A stretch of DNA of 64,000 nt from Sinohyriopsis cumingii (Eukaryota; Mollusca; Bivalvia; Unionida; Unionidae), in NCBI GenBank assembly GCA_028554795.2, contig CM068824.1:156035789-156099788 (forward strand), written 5' to 3'. The notes under the pieces were generated by a model. That model saw only the letters and a list, made by a program, of their open reading frames with translations. It ran no database searches and was not told the origin of the DNA. The translations under genes and the position numbers were made by a program. Positions 24,760-36,420 of the stretch are shown piece after piece; within the stretch, counting starts at the first letter, position 1; each line of letters starts with the position of its first letter.

Positions 24760-26270
24760 TCAAACAGAACAAAGTTATTGAAAATCAAAAATAAGTTTTA
24801 CATTTTTAGCACAAGTACAATTTTGTTTGTGATCAGGCAGTTTCATGTGCAAAATACTTGTTTACTTGTAACTTGAGACAAAATGACTGAGAAATAATCT
24901 TAATATAGTACCAATAGAAGAATATTCTTCTTCCTTCTTGAGCTATTTTTAAATATCCCCTTTGACTTGTTGCTCAACGCCTACACATGTCTATTACTGG
25001 ACTATCAGTGTAAGTAATTCCAAAGTATTATTCTGAAAATGAATATTTTAAAAAAGACCATGGTTCTATCCTCACAATCTACTCTGTGACCCCAGTTGTG
25101 AAAAGGTCTCCATTATATCACTGTCACAAGCCACATAAATAAATCCACTATGCGGCTTGCAGTGATGCTATGAATAAAATCCTTACTCATCCTTTACACG
25201 CAATTCATAACTCGTTTGTTATATGCCATTCAATGCAAGATGTGCCCACTCGTAAACACTCACTGCACAATTGACAAGAACAAAATGCCTTGGTAATTAA
25301 CTGTCCAGTAAGTACAGTCACACTTACCAGTATTTCCCCCTGTGGATAATTATGACAAGGGAAAAATCACTTTTGAGCAAGGAAGAGTAAATGGGAATTT
25401 TCTGAACTACTTCAGGCTTGGCCGCCAAAGACTTTTAGAATTTCTAACTTTCAAGTATCAGTCTGAATTTTCACTATCTTCAAGCTACTTTTAAGAATTA
25501 TTAAATTTGGGGCCACTTCTGGACATTCGTTAAATTCTTGACAATGATAATCGATAAAGTACATTGGCACATTTAAAAGACCTGAAGGTCATGGAGTTAA
25601 ATGAAAGACCTGAAGGACATGGTGTTAAGTGAAAGACCTGACCATGCTGATAATGAACCTATATATGGTGCATGATTTTGAAATCTGGGTTGTGATAAAG
25701 GGTTTAGGGGGCACTGAGGCACCCACCAGTCAGTGAACCTGCAAAAAAACTGGTGTGTGATTTTGAGTTTTGTGGCATCTTGTTATTTGTGGAAATTATT
25801 TTTCTTCTTTGGTCTCAGTGAACATAGCCTTTGTACTATTGACCCTGAAATCAAAAATGTCCTTGTCTCAAATGCAAGCCAACAACAAAGTTTGATCATT
25901 TGACTGTGCCATACATCTCACATTTTATAGTGTGGAAACTGACTTTTTTCTCCAAGTCTCCCTGACCTTGACCTCTGATGATTTAAATTCCAAATCAAAG
26001 GCATCATCCTCATCTAAAATGCAAGCCATTTACCATGTTAAATCAATGCAGGTGATTGTGTGGATTAGTTTTCCTCCTTTCAGTCCCTTTGACCTTTTGA
26101 ATCCAAAACAGTTTCTTCTCCTTAGTGCAAATTCAAGCTACTTATAATGTTTGGTAATGACAAACAGCAGAAGACAAAAGTCACTGTGTAAAAATGAAAC
26201 AGGATGGATGTACAGACAACACTTTAGTATGACATGATTCATCATATGATGGGCTTATGAAAAAACAGTA
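24760..26270. other. Intronic sequence with a short duplicated patch
   Basis: Apparently unique, except 'aaagacctgaaggtcatgga' recurring about 37 bp apart at 25577-25650. No coding evidence. Confidence 0.45.
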
Positions 26271-26277
26271 TAGCAGT

Positions 26278-26760
26278 AAATTACACAATGTTGATTATCT
26301 ATCCAGACTCTTCCTCATTCTGACCTATTCAATGTCAGTACAAATTTTTCTTTATCCTGTGTCCAGACTCTTCCTCATCCAGACCTATTCAAAATTGTAC
26401 AAATATTTCTTTATCCTGTGTCCAGACTCTTCCTCATCCAGACCTATTCATTGTCAGTACAAATTTTTCTTTATCCTGTGTCCAGACTCTTCCTCATCCA
26501 GACCTATTCAATGTCAGTACCAATTTTTCTTTATCCTGTGTCCAGACTCTTCCTCATCCAGACCTATTCAATGTCATTACAATTTTTTTCTTTATCCTGT
26601 GTCCAGACTCTTCCTAATCCAGACCTATTCAATGTCATTACAATTTTTTCTTTATCCTGTGTCCAGACTCTTCCTCAGCCAGACCTATTCAATGTCAGTA
26701 CAATTTTTTTTTTATCCTGTGCACCAATTTCAGTCTAGACTCGTCCCTCATCCATACTTG
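26278..26760. repeat. 60-bp minisatellite (about 8 units)
   Basis: Unit 'gtccagactcttcctcatcc' then 'agacctattcaatgtcagta' then 'caaatttttctttatcctgt'. Edge units at both ends are degenerate. Plus-strand frames read open through it because 60 is a multiple of three. Confidence 0.95.
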
Positions 26761-26919
26761 TTCAATGTCAATCCTCTGAACATACAATTTGTTATTATCC
26801 TGACAGAATTCATGTCTGACAGAAAGTCTGGATAACAGATATTTGAATAAAGCATGTCCTTTATCAACTTTAATAAATTACATATGTGCATTACTATCCT
26901 TAGATTCCTATACACATTA

Positions 26920-26921
<2 letters not shown>

Positions 26922-26983
<62 letters not shown>
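26922..26983. repeat. (TA)n microsatellite
   Basis: About 30 uninterrupted TA dinucleotides. Confidence 0.98.
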
Positions 26984-26986
<3 letters not shown>

Positions 26987-27304
26987 CATCTAGTATACAT
27001 GTATGAATTAGTGTTTAATGGTACATCAAAATATCTCCATGGTGCCAATTAAAAGTAAAGATTTATAAATTTAAAAATGAAGAATTGCACAAAAACTTTA
27101 GGAAGATAAACTCTTCCAATGAAAAGTGAACATTAAAGTAACACAATATAAAAGATAAATGGTAAAGATTTTAAAATTATGTAAATGTATCTCCTAAAAT
27201 AATACAAAGGCCAAAAATATACATAAATAAAATCTTTAAAATATAAAGTCAAAACTTTTAATAAGTATCAAACTTCTATCATGAAGTCAAAACTTTTCTC
27301 TTGT

Positions 27305-28600
27305 GTTCTGAAATGTGTGTGTGGAGTTTGGTGTTCTGAAGTTTGTTTGTGGAGTTTGATGTTCTGAAGCTTTGTGGAGTTTGATGTTCTGAAGCTTGTT
27401 TGTGGAGTTTGGTGTTCTGAAGCTTAGTTGTGAAGTTTGGTGTTCTGAAGATTGTGTGTGGAATCTGGTTTTCTTAAGCTTGATTGTGGAGTTCGATGTT
27501 CTGAAGCTTTGTGAGCTTGGTGTTCTGAAGCTTGTGTGTGGAATTTGATGTTCTGAACCTTGTTTATGGACTTTGGTGTTCTGAAGCTTGCTTCTGGAGT
27601 TTGGTTGTTGTTGTTGTAGGGTTTAACGCCATTTTTCAGCACACGATAGGCTATACATGGCGGCCAGTATTAATGGTGGAGAAAGAACCCGGGAAAACCC
27701 CAGAAAGAACCACCGACCCACGAGAAGCTACTGGCAAGCTTTCTCACATACCCACATTGGCTGAATCCGAGACTCGAACCCATGCAGACAGAGGTGAGAT
27801 GGCAGTGATCCGTAACAGAGAACACTTTAGACCACTCGGCCACTCAGGGCCCCCTGTACGGTTTGGTATTCTGAATCTTGTTTGTGACGTTTGATGTTCT
27901 TAAGCTTGATTGTGGAGTTTGATGTTCTGAAGCTCGCTTGTGGAGTTTGATGTTTCTTAAGTTTGCTTGTGGAGTTTGGTATTCTGAAGCTTGTGTGTGG
28001 AGCCTGGTGTTCTTAAGCTTGTTTGTAGAGTTTGGCATTCTGAAGCTTGTTTGTGAAGTTTGATGTTCTTAAGCTTGATTGTGGAGTTTGATGTTCTGAA
28101 GCCTGCTTGTGGAGTTTGGTATTCTGAAGCTTGTGTGTGGAGTTTGATGTTCTTAAGCTTGCTTGTGGAATTACGTGCTCTGAAGCTTGCTTGTGGAATT
28201 TCGTGCTCTGAAGCTTGTTTGTGGAGTTTGATGTTTCTTAAGCTTGCTTGTGGAGTTTGATGTTTTTTAAGCTTGCTTGTGGAGTTTGATGTTTCATAAG
28301 CTTGCTTGTGGAGTTTGATGTTTCTTAAGCTTGCTTGTGGAATTTCGGGCTCTGAAGCTTGTTTGTAAAGTTTGGTGTTCTGAAGCTTGTTTTGGAGTAT
28401 GACGTTCTGAACTTTGTGGAGTTTAATGTACTGAACTTTGTGGAGTTTAATGTACTGAACTTTGTGGAGTTTGGTGTTCTGAAGCATGTTTGTGGAGTTT
28501 GGTGTTCTGAAGCATGTTTGTAAAGTTGATGTTCTGAAACTTGTTTATGGAATCTGATGTTCTGAAGCTTGTTTTTGGAAGTTTCATTCCATATATTTTG
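27305..28600. repeat. 30-bp minisatellite (about 34 units), split by a SINE
   Basis: Degenerate 30-bp unit 'tgtggagtttgatgttctga' then 'agcttgcttg', diverged between copies, with shorter subtypes such as 'actttgtggagtttaatgta' near 28410-28470. A family A SINE interrupts it at 27604-27854. The long minus-strand frames (for example 27957-28487) are periodic translations of the array. Confidence 0.93.
27604..27854 (-). mobile_element. tRNA-derived SINE, family A (copy 3), inside a minisatellite
   Basis: Full-length. The head on the minus strand has 'tggccgagtggtctaaag' and 'gggttcgagtctcgg', and the (CAA)n tail is near 27604-27617. It lies within the 30-bp minisatellite, so it is younger than at least part of that array. 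The repetitive target obscures the duplication ('gtttg' on both sides is possible). Confidence 0.92.
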
Positions 28601-29344
28601 CCAAGTATAAAACAAATGCTGATTTTCTTTTTAAATTGAGGTCAGAATAACATATTTTCCACTGAGAAATGAGTAACTGCAAGTCAGCTTTGGCTGTTTA
28701 TCTGCGTCTACTTAATTAAGTCTCTGTGCAGTTCAAACAGTCTTCTATTTTTTTCCCTCTTTCATTGACCTCTATCCAGATCCAAAGTGTATGGTGGCAG
28801 TTACAGTTGACATGTAAAACAAAAGTTGTTGTTAACAGTTCAACATGTGCTCAGTGTCAAACAGACTGATTGCGGTGCTTGGAAGGAGATGTATTGAGCA
28901 AAGTGTAACAGTTTTATGTTTGCACACACAAATAGATATAGCCTGAAAAGTAGATGGAGATTAATTTGGCTGTGAAAAGTTTGTTATTTATGGTGAAGGA
29001 TGTTTTATCAGTATTTCTAGAATCACATACAACTGTATGTACCTACAGAAGTATTTAAACACATCAACATAATGTACAGTTTCTGTCACTTACAATGAAG
29101 GAAAACATATCTAGAGTAGGCAATTGACTTAGAAATATAGTACAGGTTATGATCAGGGCTTTTAATGCTGTCAGCCTCCATGGTCTGACATGTGTATAAA
29201 CAAATCTGAGTTACTTGAGCTTTTGTGAGGAACATCAAATTAATTCAACACAATAGCATGGCTACATGTATCAGCTATAATAAATTAATAAAGTAGTTAT
29301 TTTAAACAATGCAATTTCCTTTCTTTACTGATCTGAATAAAATG
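28601..29344. other. Intronic sequence, no recognised feature
   Basis: AT-rich and apparently unique; no exon or repeat recognised. Confidence 0.45.
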
Positions 29345-29349
29345 TCCAG

Positions 29350-29434
29350 TAGTCTTAAATGGTCTTTGTTTTCACTGTCATAAGGGTCTAGATGCATCAA
29401 ACTAGGTCTCTGTTGTCACTGTCATAAGGGTCTA
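29350..29434. repeat. 44-bp minisatellite, left part
   Basis: Unit 'ggtctagatgcatcaaacta' then 'ggtctttgttgtcactgtca' then 'taag', just under two copies. It continues after the insertion, at 30086. Confidence 0.92.
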
Positions 29435-30085
29435 GGGGGCGCTCACCAATTAATATGTACTTTAGAGAGAGTGACGTATGTAAGGTGAAGTAGTTTGCAT
29501 TTCAAACATGCACAATTGAGAGAATGTTGGCATACCTATATGCTACAGTAATGTAATGTGAATGATATTTCTTTGGATATTGTACTTTTGGAAATTTTAC
29601 ATGATTTAAGCACACTGCTAACTAAAATGACTGCTCCCTTGTGTTAAAAAATCAGCCTGAATTAGTCTAAAGTACACTATACACAGCAGCTATTAAAATA
29701 GGGAAAATGAATTTTGCCAGACTAGACAATACCAGCTTCTGAAAGTGCAATGAATGAATTACCAAATATATAAAATGTAAAAAAAGTTATCGGCTCTTTT
29801 TTATACAATTTACTTCTGAAGTTGAGGAAGTGAAAATGACCAAGTAGAGCTAGCACTTTTTTGAAAGGTGCACATTTGAAGTAAGGCCAAGCTGTATACT
29901 CTATAACCCATAGTACACCCATCAATCATACACCAAAATAAAGTGAATTAAATGTTCTTTTAATTATACCTAAGATATACAAGGTCTTTTTTAAATAGCC
30001 AGTATAACCAGTGAGGAAAGCTGGGGAAATTCTTTTTCTTTAAAATCCTAACCCTATGCAAAATATGAAACTGTAGAGCGCCACC
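29435..30085. mobile_element. 651-bp terminal-inverted-repeat element splitting a minisatellite
   Basis: The insertion starts GGGGGCGCTC and ends GAGCGCCACC, a 10-bp inverted repeat with one mismatch. Flanks carry a perfect 10-bp duplication taagggtcta (29425-29434 and 30086-30095). A 9-11-bp duplication fits Mutator-like elements, but the repetitive target makes its length uncertain, so superfamily is open. No transposase is recognisable; a 67-codon minus frame at 29722-29925 matches nothing I know. A diverged relative lies near 42640-42992. Confidence 0.78.
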
Positions 30086-30242
30086 TAAGGGTCTAGATGC
30101 ATCAGACTAGGTCTTTGTTGTCACTGTCATAAGGGTCTAGATGCATCAGACTAGGTCTTTGTTGTCACTGTCATAAGGGTCTAGATGCATCAAACTAGGT
30201 CTTTGTTTTCACTGTCGTAAGGGTCTAGATGCATCAAACTAA
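30086..30242. repeat. 44-bp minisatellite, right part
   Basis: About 3.5 further units of the repeat that begins at 29350, resuming after the inserted element. Confidence 0.93.
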
Positions 30243-31052
30243 AGTTAAATTAATATGTTTAACACATTTACACATCATATACTTTAGTCTCCAAGTCTGG
30301 TCATTCGGAATCACTTTCCAGATTCTATCAATCACACTTAGTGATAAAAGATATAAAAATTAAAATCTGGATACAGGTTTAAAGCAATCTTTACTAAATC
30401 CTTGAATATATGTAACAGCGACCTAGTCTTGGTGTGTGATACACATTAATACACAAATGAACCAACAATGCAGGTTGTATGTCAACTGATGTTGTAATAC
30501 TTGAAGTTCTGTGCTAACAGGAAAGGTGGATGGCTATATGGATCAACGGTTGGATGGACTGACAAAGAAAATCATACATACCCTAGTTTATCAAAGCTGG
30601 AAAATAATAATATACAATAAAAAAAACGTAGTCCCTCCATGCTACAGTTCCATTGCAAAACAGTTAGTTTGCCATTTTTTATAGCATTCTGATCCTCATT
30701 TGTTATACAACATTTGATTGAGTTCGTGCTTATTTAACAATCCCATGTTTTCTGTCAGTGCTATAAATATCTGAAAATATCATTCTTTGGAGCGATTCAA
30801 ACAGTACTTCAGTATTAATTTTAAATATCTTGGTAACTATACTTAAATATGCCTCCGAGACAATGCATTGTAACTGACAGCATATCAAAGCTTTATCTAC
30901 CACCTATAACATTAAAAACACCATGCTGAGACAATGAGACACAATACACTCACAAAGTATCAAATATGGTAATTTAGGAAAGATCATTTTCCAAAGAAAA
31001 GTAAACAAAATGCAGATATGATAAATTAACTATTTTGTTACACATTGTGTCA
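30243..31052. other. Intronic sequence, no recognised feature
   Basis: AT-rich; nothing recognised. Confidence 0.45.
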
Positions 31053-31060
31053 GTCAGTGT

Positions 31061-31317
31061 TGTTGTTGTTGTTGTTGTTGTAGGGTTTAACACCATTTTT
31101 CAGCACACGATAGGCTATACATGGCGGCCAGTATTATTGGTGGAGGAAGAACCCGGGAAAACCCCAGAAAGAACCACTGACCCACGAGAAACTACTGACA
31201 AGCTTTCTCACATACCCACATTAGCCGAATCCGAGACTTGAACCCACGCAGACAGAGGTGAGATGGCAGTGGTCCGTAGCGGAGAGCGCTTTAGACCACT
31301 CGGCCACTCAGGGCCCC
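31061..31317 (-). mobile_element. tRNA-derived SINE, family A (copy 4, full length)
   Basis: One of the best-kept copies. On the minus strand the head begins 'ggggccctgagtggccgagt' and has a box B-like 'gggttcaagtctcgg'. The (CAA)n tail lies at 31061-31082. An 8-bp duplication gtcagtgt flanks it (31053-31060 and 31318-31325). Confidence 0.92.
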
Positions 31318-31592
31318 GTCAGTGTAAAGGTAACTGATAATCCATTGTCATCAAAAAGAAGTCATCCATAAGCAAGCAGTGAGAAAATTAACACTGCTTG
31401 AATTTTATGAAATACATTTCAGCCCAACACTGAATAGAGAAATTTTTAATTGCTAAAAAGAAATTTGTTGGGTCAACAGCTACTGGATATTGAACATAAG
31501 GTCTCTGGTCGTCAGATTTATTCTGCTGCAATGTGATATTTTGCTCAGCATGAAATTAACCCTAATAGAGTTAAACGAAAAGGTCATCAGCC

Positions 31593-31990
31593 CCTCCTGT
31601 GTCTACTTCCATTTAAGTTACAGAACAAAAATTACAACAATGGACTGTGTCTATTCCCATTTAAGTTACAGAACAAAAATTACAACAATGGACTGTGTCT
31701 ATTCCCATTTAAGTTACAGAACAAAAATTACAACAATGGACTGTGTCTATTCCCATTTAAGTTACAGAACAAAAATTACAACAATGGACTGTGTCTATTC
31801 CCATTTAAGTTACAGAACAAAAATTACAACAATGGACTGTGTCTATTTCCATTTAAGTTACAGAACAAAAATTACAACAATGGACTGTGTCTATTCCCAT
31901 TTAAGTTACAGAACAAAAATTACAACAATGGACTATGTCTATTCCCATTTAAGTTACAGAACAAAAATTACAACAATGGACTGTGGATAT
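31593..31990. repeat. 48-bp minisatellite (about 8.5 units)
   Basis: Highly homogeneous unit 'gtgtctattcccatttaagt' then 'tacagaacaaaaattacaac' then 'aatggact'. The plus strand reads open as a 16-residue repeat (VYSHLSYRTKITTMDC). The low divergence suggests a recent expansion. Confidence 0.96.
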
Positions 31991-32182
31991 TTGTTAGCAA
32001 CATTTATTTCTTAAATAATGTACATAGATACAAATGGTAACATCAGATCGACCTGGAAAGTATTATTTGTTTATTTGAAATGTACATGCCCTCCTGGACT
32101 ATCATCCTACTGCCCGGAAAGAATTTCAAGTAATTCAAGGCAAGACCATTTCATTTTTTTTAAAATGAAGATTGTTGAAACT

Positions 32183-32430
32183 ATCTCTAATATTCTTGAG
32201 TGATATGATTTTTAAATTCACCAATGTTGCAGCCATATTTGTTGTAAGAATGTCACAGAAATTACATATATCTCTATTATTCTTGAGTGATATGATTTTT
32301 AAATTCACCAATGTTGCAGCCATATTGGTTGTAAGAATGTCACAGAAACTACATATATCTCTATTATTCTTCAGTGATATGATTTTTAAATTCACCACTG
32401 TGGCAGCCATATTGGTTGTAAGACTCTCAC
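32183..32430. repeat. 87-bp tandem repeat (about 3 units)
   Basis: Unit includes 'ttgagtgatatgatttttaa', 'attcaccaatgttgcagcca' and 'gtaagaatgtcacagaaa'. The array grades into the degenerate repeat to its right. Confidence 0.9.
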
Positions 32431-33720
32431 CATTTTCATTTAGAACAAATCCAGACACCATTTGAAAACATTTGGTGAAACAGACCCCTACGTTGATATG
32501 CCCACCCATTCCGGAGAACTAGTGACAAAATTTCAGTGTGTTCCCCATGACAATAGGACTTTCCATTTAGAACCAACTATGTATTATAATGAGTCTTCTG
32601 GTTTTAAAAAAACCTTGATAATAGGACTTTCCATTTAGAACCAACCACATTTCATAGGGAGTCTTCTAGTAAAAACCCCATGACAATATGACTATCCATT
32701 TAGATGGAATAGCAAAAACAAGATTTTTAAGATGACTGCTTTGGTGGCCATACATGACGTCAAATCAGTACCATTTTCTTTAGTGCCAACTAGATACCAC
32801 AAGAAGACTTCTGTTGAAAAGCCACTGCTGATAGGACTTTCCATCTAGCAGCAATAAGACTTAAAAGATGGCTACTGTGGAGGTCATATTTAATTCAATA
32901 TCACATCAGCATAATTTGTATTTAGGACACCATAATAAATCTTCTTATAAAAGCCCCATGCTAATGACTTTCTGTTCAGGAAAAGCAACAATAACAAGAT
33001 TTCCGAGACGGCCACTGTAGTGGACATATTGGCCATTGTAGAGGACATATTGTATGTCACAGCAATAGCAAGATTTCCTAGATGACAACACCTTTTCATT
33101 TAGGACCAACTAGATATCACAAGATGGTGTTCTACTGAAAACTCCATTTCAATATCACTGTTTTGAAGAAGCACTGATAACAATACTTTTCAAGATGACT
33201 GCCACAGTGGCAAAAAAAATGTGATGCCTGATTGATACCATTTCCATTTAGGACCAACCAGACATCAAAGGAAGCCTTTAAGAGAAACCCCATAGTGGAT
33301 GTCCAAGCAGAACCATTTTTAACAAGAAACAACAATACATCATAAGAAATCTTCTAGTGAAAACCCCATGTCGATATGTCTTTCTGTTCAGAAACAGTAG
33401 CAATAACAAACAAGATATTGGCCATAACAATCAGAATTAATTTCACCAGGACCAACTAGATATCATGTCTTTCTGTGAAAACCCAATACTGAAATGACTT
33501 TCCATCCAGGCAGTAACAAGATTTTCAAGATGGTTGTTTTGAGGGTTATATTGGATATCAGGAAGTAGCTACTGCAAGATTTCAAGACCGCTGCTGTGGT
33601 AGCCATGCTGGACACCAGAGCAGCACCATTTTTATTTCAAACAAACTAGACATCATAAAAAGTGTTTTAGTGAAAACTCCATGTTAATATTACCATCCAT
33701 TCAGAACACATGCCAGTTTC
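32431..33720. repeat. Degenerate dispersed-tandem repeat, roughly 100-150 bp units
   Basis: Recurring phrases with irregular spacing: 'gactttccatttagaaccaa', 'aagatggctactgtggaggtc', 'gccatattgg', 'agtcttctagtgaaaacccc'. About eight to ten diverged units are visible. The left array (32183-32430) shares 'gcagccatattggttgtaag', so it may be a recent local amplification from this field. No coding evidence. Confidence 0.7.
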
Positions 33721-34030
33721 ATTAAAGACCAAGAAAACTCTGGGATGAATGTGTGTGTAAAGTTTCATGGCAATCCTCAAACTAATTGTGATAACAAATT
33801 TGTGATATTAGACATAAGGAAACTGGATGTTGGGCAACAGGCCATCCCATAAACTTTTCTTGTCTGTGACCAGTACAGCTAAAACTTTGTATAAGAAGTG
33901 CATGTATATCCAACAAAATACTTTATGATCTCAATTTCTGAAACAAAATTCAAAGACATCTGATATAATGTTATGAAATGTATGAATGATCTGTCTAGTG
34001 TCAAAAGAAATACTAGTTATAACCAAATAA

Positions 34031-34695
34031 CGGGGGACCCTGGGTGGCCATGTGGTCTAAGGCTCTAGCCTTTACAGATCACTGACATCTCACTTCTGTC
34101 TGCATGGGTGACAGATCACTGACATCTCACTTCTGTCTGCATGGGTTACAGATCACTGACATCTCACTTCTGTTTGCATGAGTGACAGATCACTGACATC
34201 TCACTTCTGTCTGCATGGGTTACAGATCACTGACATCTCACTTCTGTCTGCATGGGTGACAGATCACTGACATCTCACTTCTGTCTGCATGGGTTACAGA
34301 TCACTGACATCTCACATCTGTCTGCATGGGTTACAGATCACTGACATCTCACTTCTGTCTGCATGGATTATAGATCACTGACATCTCACTTCTGTCTGCA
34401 TGGGTGACAGATCACTGACATCTCAATTCTGTCTACATGGGTTACAGATCACTGACATCTCACTTCTGTCTGCATGGGATATAGATCACTGACATCTCAC
34501 TTCTGTTTGCAAGGGTTACAGGTCACTGACATCTCACTTATGTATGAATGGGTTCAAATCTTGGGCTCGGCTAACATGGGTATGTGAGAAAGCTTGACAA
34601 TAGCTTCCCGTGGGTCAGTGATACTTCCCAGGTTCTTCCTCCACTAGATAGACTTGCCACCATGTACAACCTATATGTGCTGAAAACTGGCATTA
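34031..34695 (+). mobile_element. tRNA-derived SINE, family A (copy 5) with internal tandem expansion
   Basis: The left end 'gggggaccctgggtggccat' and box A-like 'tggccatgtggtctaagg' match the family A head. The body after 34548 ('ttcaaatcttgggctcggct', 'gtatgtgagaaagcttgaca', 'cttcccaggttcttcctcca') matches the rest. Between them the segment that other copies hold once ('gatcactgacatctcac' through 'tctgcatggg') is repeated about 13 times. Box A and box B are thus about 0.5 kb apart, where other copies have about 40-50 bp. Copy 5 is otherwise diverged, so it is an older insertion. Confidence 0.9.
34072..34548. repeat. 37-bp minisatellite (13 units) inside the SINE head
   Basis: Unit 'acagatcactgacatctcac' then 'ttctgtctgcatgggtt', 36-37 bp, 13 counted copies. 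Each unit corresponds to the part of the SINE between box A and box B. Confidence 0.95.
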
Positions 34696-34933
34696 AAAAC
34701 ACAGACTGACTGATGCAAATCAGTTACCATATCACTGAAACTGATTCTGGAAAACATCATGGAGAGTAGTTATAATTTAGGGGAATAGTTAACTGTCAAA
34801 TCAACTAGCCCTCCTATTCACAAAACAATCATCTTAAATTAAAGCCCTGAAAAATGAAAATTATACTGAAATAAGGGCTGCTTTCACCAGTCATCGATCA
34901 AATGAAGTATACTGAAATAAGGACTGCTTGTAC

Positions 34934-35033
34934 CTGTTATCGATCAGCTGAAGTATATCTCCCTTCTTGAAACTCAGGTCATCATCTGTCCTGGCATCAT
35001 AGTCATACAGAGCACGGAGGCAACCCTTGGATG
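34934..35033 (-). CDS. Src-family kinase, exon coding the first half of the SH3 domain
   Basis: 100-bp exon: two bases complete an Ala codon, 32 codons follow, and two bases are left over. It codes SKGCLRALYDYDARTDDDL, then SFKKGDILQLIDN. ALYDY is the classic SH3 start; the DARTDDDLSF segment is the RT loop with the acidic residues that contact basic ligand side chains; KKGD follows as usual. The acceptor has a pyrimidine tract (ttttttccctccag); the donor is cag|gtacaag. A 100-bp first SH3 exon in this phase is what I recall for vertebrate Src-family genes, which supports the assignment. Both alternative first exons splice to it in frame. Tec, Abl and other SH3 kinases are possible in principle, but the SH4-type N-termini argue against them. 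Confidence 0.94.
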
Positions 35034-35231
35034 CTGGAGGGAAAAAAATTAAATTTGAATCATGAGGTGAAACTTTCAGCCATAATAGGTTAACAATATT
35101 CTGAGATGATTCTGTGATTCTGATGGGCTGGAAATACAAGTATTAAGTGAAATCATAAAGACCATTTTCTACATATGTATACAATCCACTTCCTTTCTGA
35201 AACACAAGTGTTACAAAAAACAATAATCTTT

Positions 35232-35795
35232 GCTAATGAAATGACAACTAGTACAAATGTGTTGTATTAGCTACTGTATTGATTCCTGATACAAATGTAT
35301 TATATTAGCTACTGTATTGATACCTGCTACAAATGTGTTATATTAGCTACTGTACTGATACCTGATACAAATGTGTTATATTTGCTACTTTATTGATACC
35401 TGATACAAATGTATTATATTAGCTACTGTACTGATACCTGATACAAATGTGTTATGTGTTATATTAGCTACTGTACTGATACCTGATACAAATGTGTTAT
35501 ATTAGCTACTGTATTGATTCCTGATACAAATGTATTATATTAGCTACTGTATTGATACCTGATACAAATGTATTATATTAGCTACTGTACTGATACCTGA
35601 TACAAATGTATTATATTAGCTACTATATTGATACCTGATACAAATGTATTATACTAGCTACTGTATTGATACCTGATACAAATGTGTTATATTAGCTAAT
35701 GTATTGATACCTGATACAAATGTGTTATATTTTATACTGTACTAATAACTGGTACAAATGTGTTATATTTTATACTGTACTAATAAATGGTACAA
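35232..35795. repeat. 38-bp minisatellite (about 15 units)
   Basis: Unit 'gatacctgatacaaatgtgt' then 'tatattagctactgtatt', ending in degenerate units ('tatactgtactaataactgg'). It starts about 200 bp upstream (gene sense) of the SH3 exon. Confidence 0.95.
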
Positions 35796-36129
35796 ATTTA
35801 TTGTATTTGCAGTACATGATACAACAAATCTGACAAGAAGCTTAAATTATCTGAAACCTTTTGCAAAGAAATCAAGGTCAAAAGAGAGTTAACAATAAAG
35901 AGTTGTCAGGGAGATTCATGAAGTACCTCAGCAGGAAGAGCAACAAAGTCTAATTATTTATTCAATGTCAACTCAGGCCAGACTGGACTATGGTGTATCC
36001 ACTATAAAGGCACTTAGCTCCCATTTCATGGGCATGATATAGCCAATGTTTTAAATCTGTGATAAAAACCACGACATACACAAACAAAATTAATAATCAC
36101 AAGTACAAAGAGAATTATGAATGGAATAT

Positions 36130-36420
36130 TGTATGTGGTCCTTAGAGGCAACTGACACTTGCACACAACGATCAAGTTGTAAGGTCCCTGGAGTGTCCCT
36201 ACAAGTAGGGATACTTGTGTACAAAGACAAAATTGTTCTGTCTCTAGACAAGTGTCCTTTATAGGCAGTGGACACTTACACAAAAGTACAATGTTGTAAA
36301 GCCCCTGGAGTGTCCTAACAAATAGAGTGCACTTGCACACAAGGACAAAAATTTTAGGTCACAGAAATGTCCTTATAGACAAGGGATATCTGCACTCAGG
36401 GAAACATTTTAAGGCTCATA
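36130..36420. repeat. About 58-bp degenerate tandem repeat (5 units)
   Basis: Phrases 'acacttgcacacaagga', 'ttgtaaggtccctggagtgt' and 'cctaacaaatag' recur every 55-60 bp with high divergence. Confidence 0.8.

Noticed and set aside
26257-26835. 192-codon plus frame
   Set aside because: Read-through of the 60-bp minisatellite; the ends outside the array have no recognisable protein character.
31490-32014. 174-codon plus frame with 16-residue repeats
   Set aside because: Product of the homogeneous 48-bp minisatellite; the non-repeat N-terminal part resembles nothing known.
36010-36080. Third SH4-like start (MGAKC...) on the minus strand, ~1 kb from the SH3 exon
   Set aside because: The frame stops after 18 codons and has no phase 1 donor before the stop.
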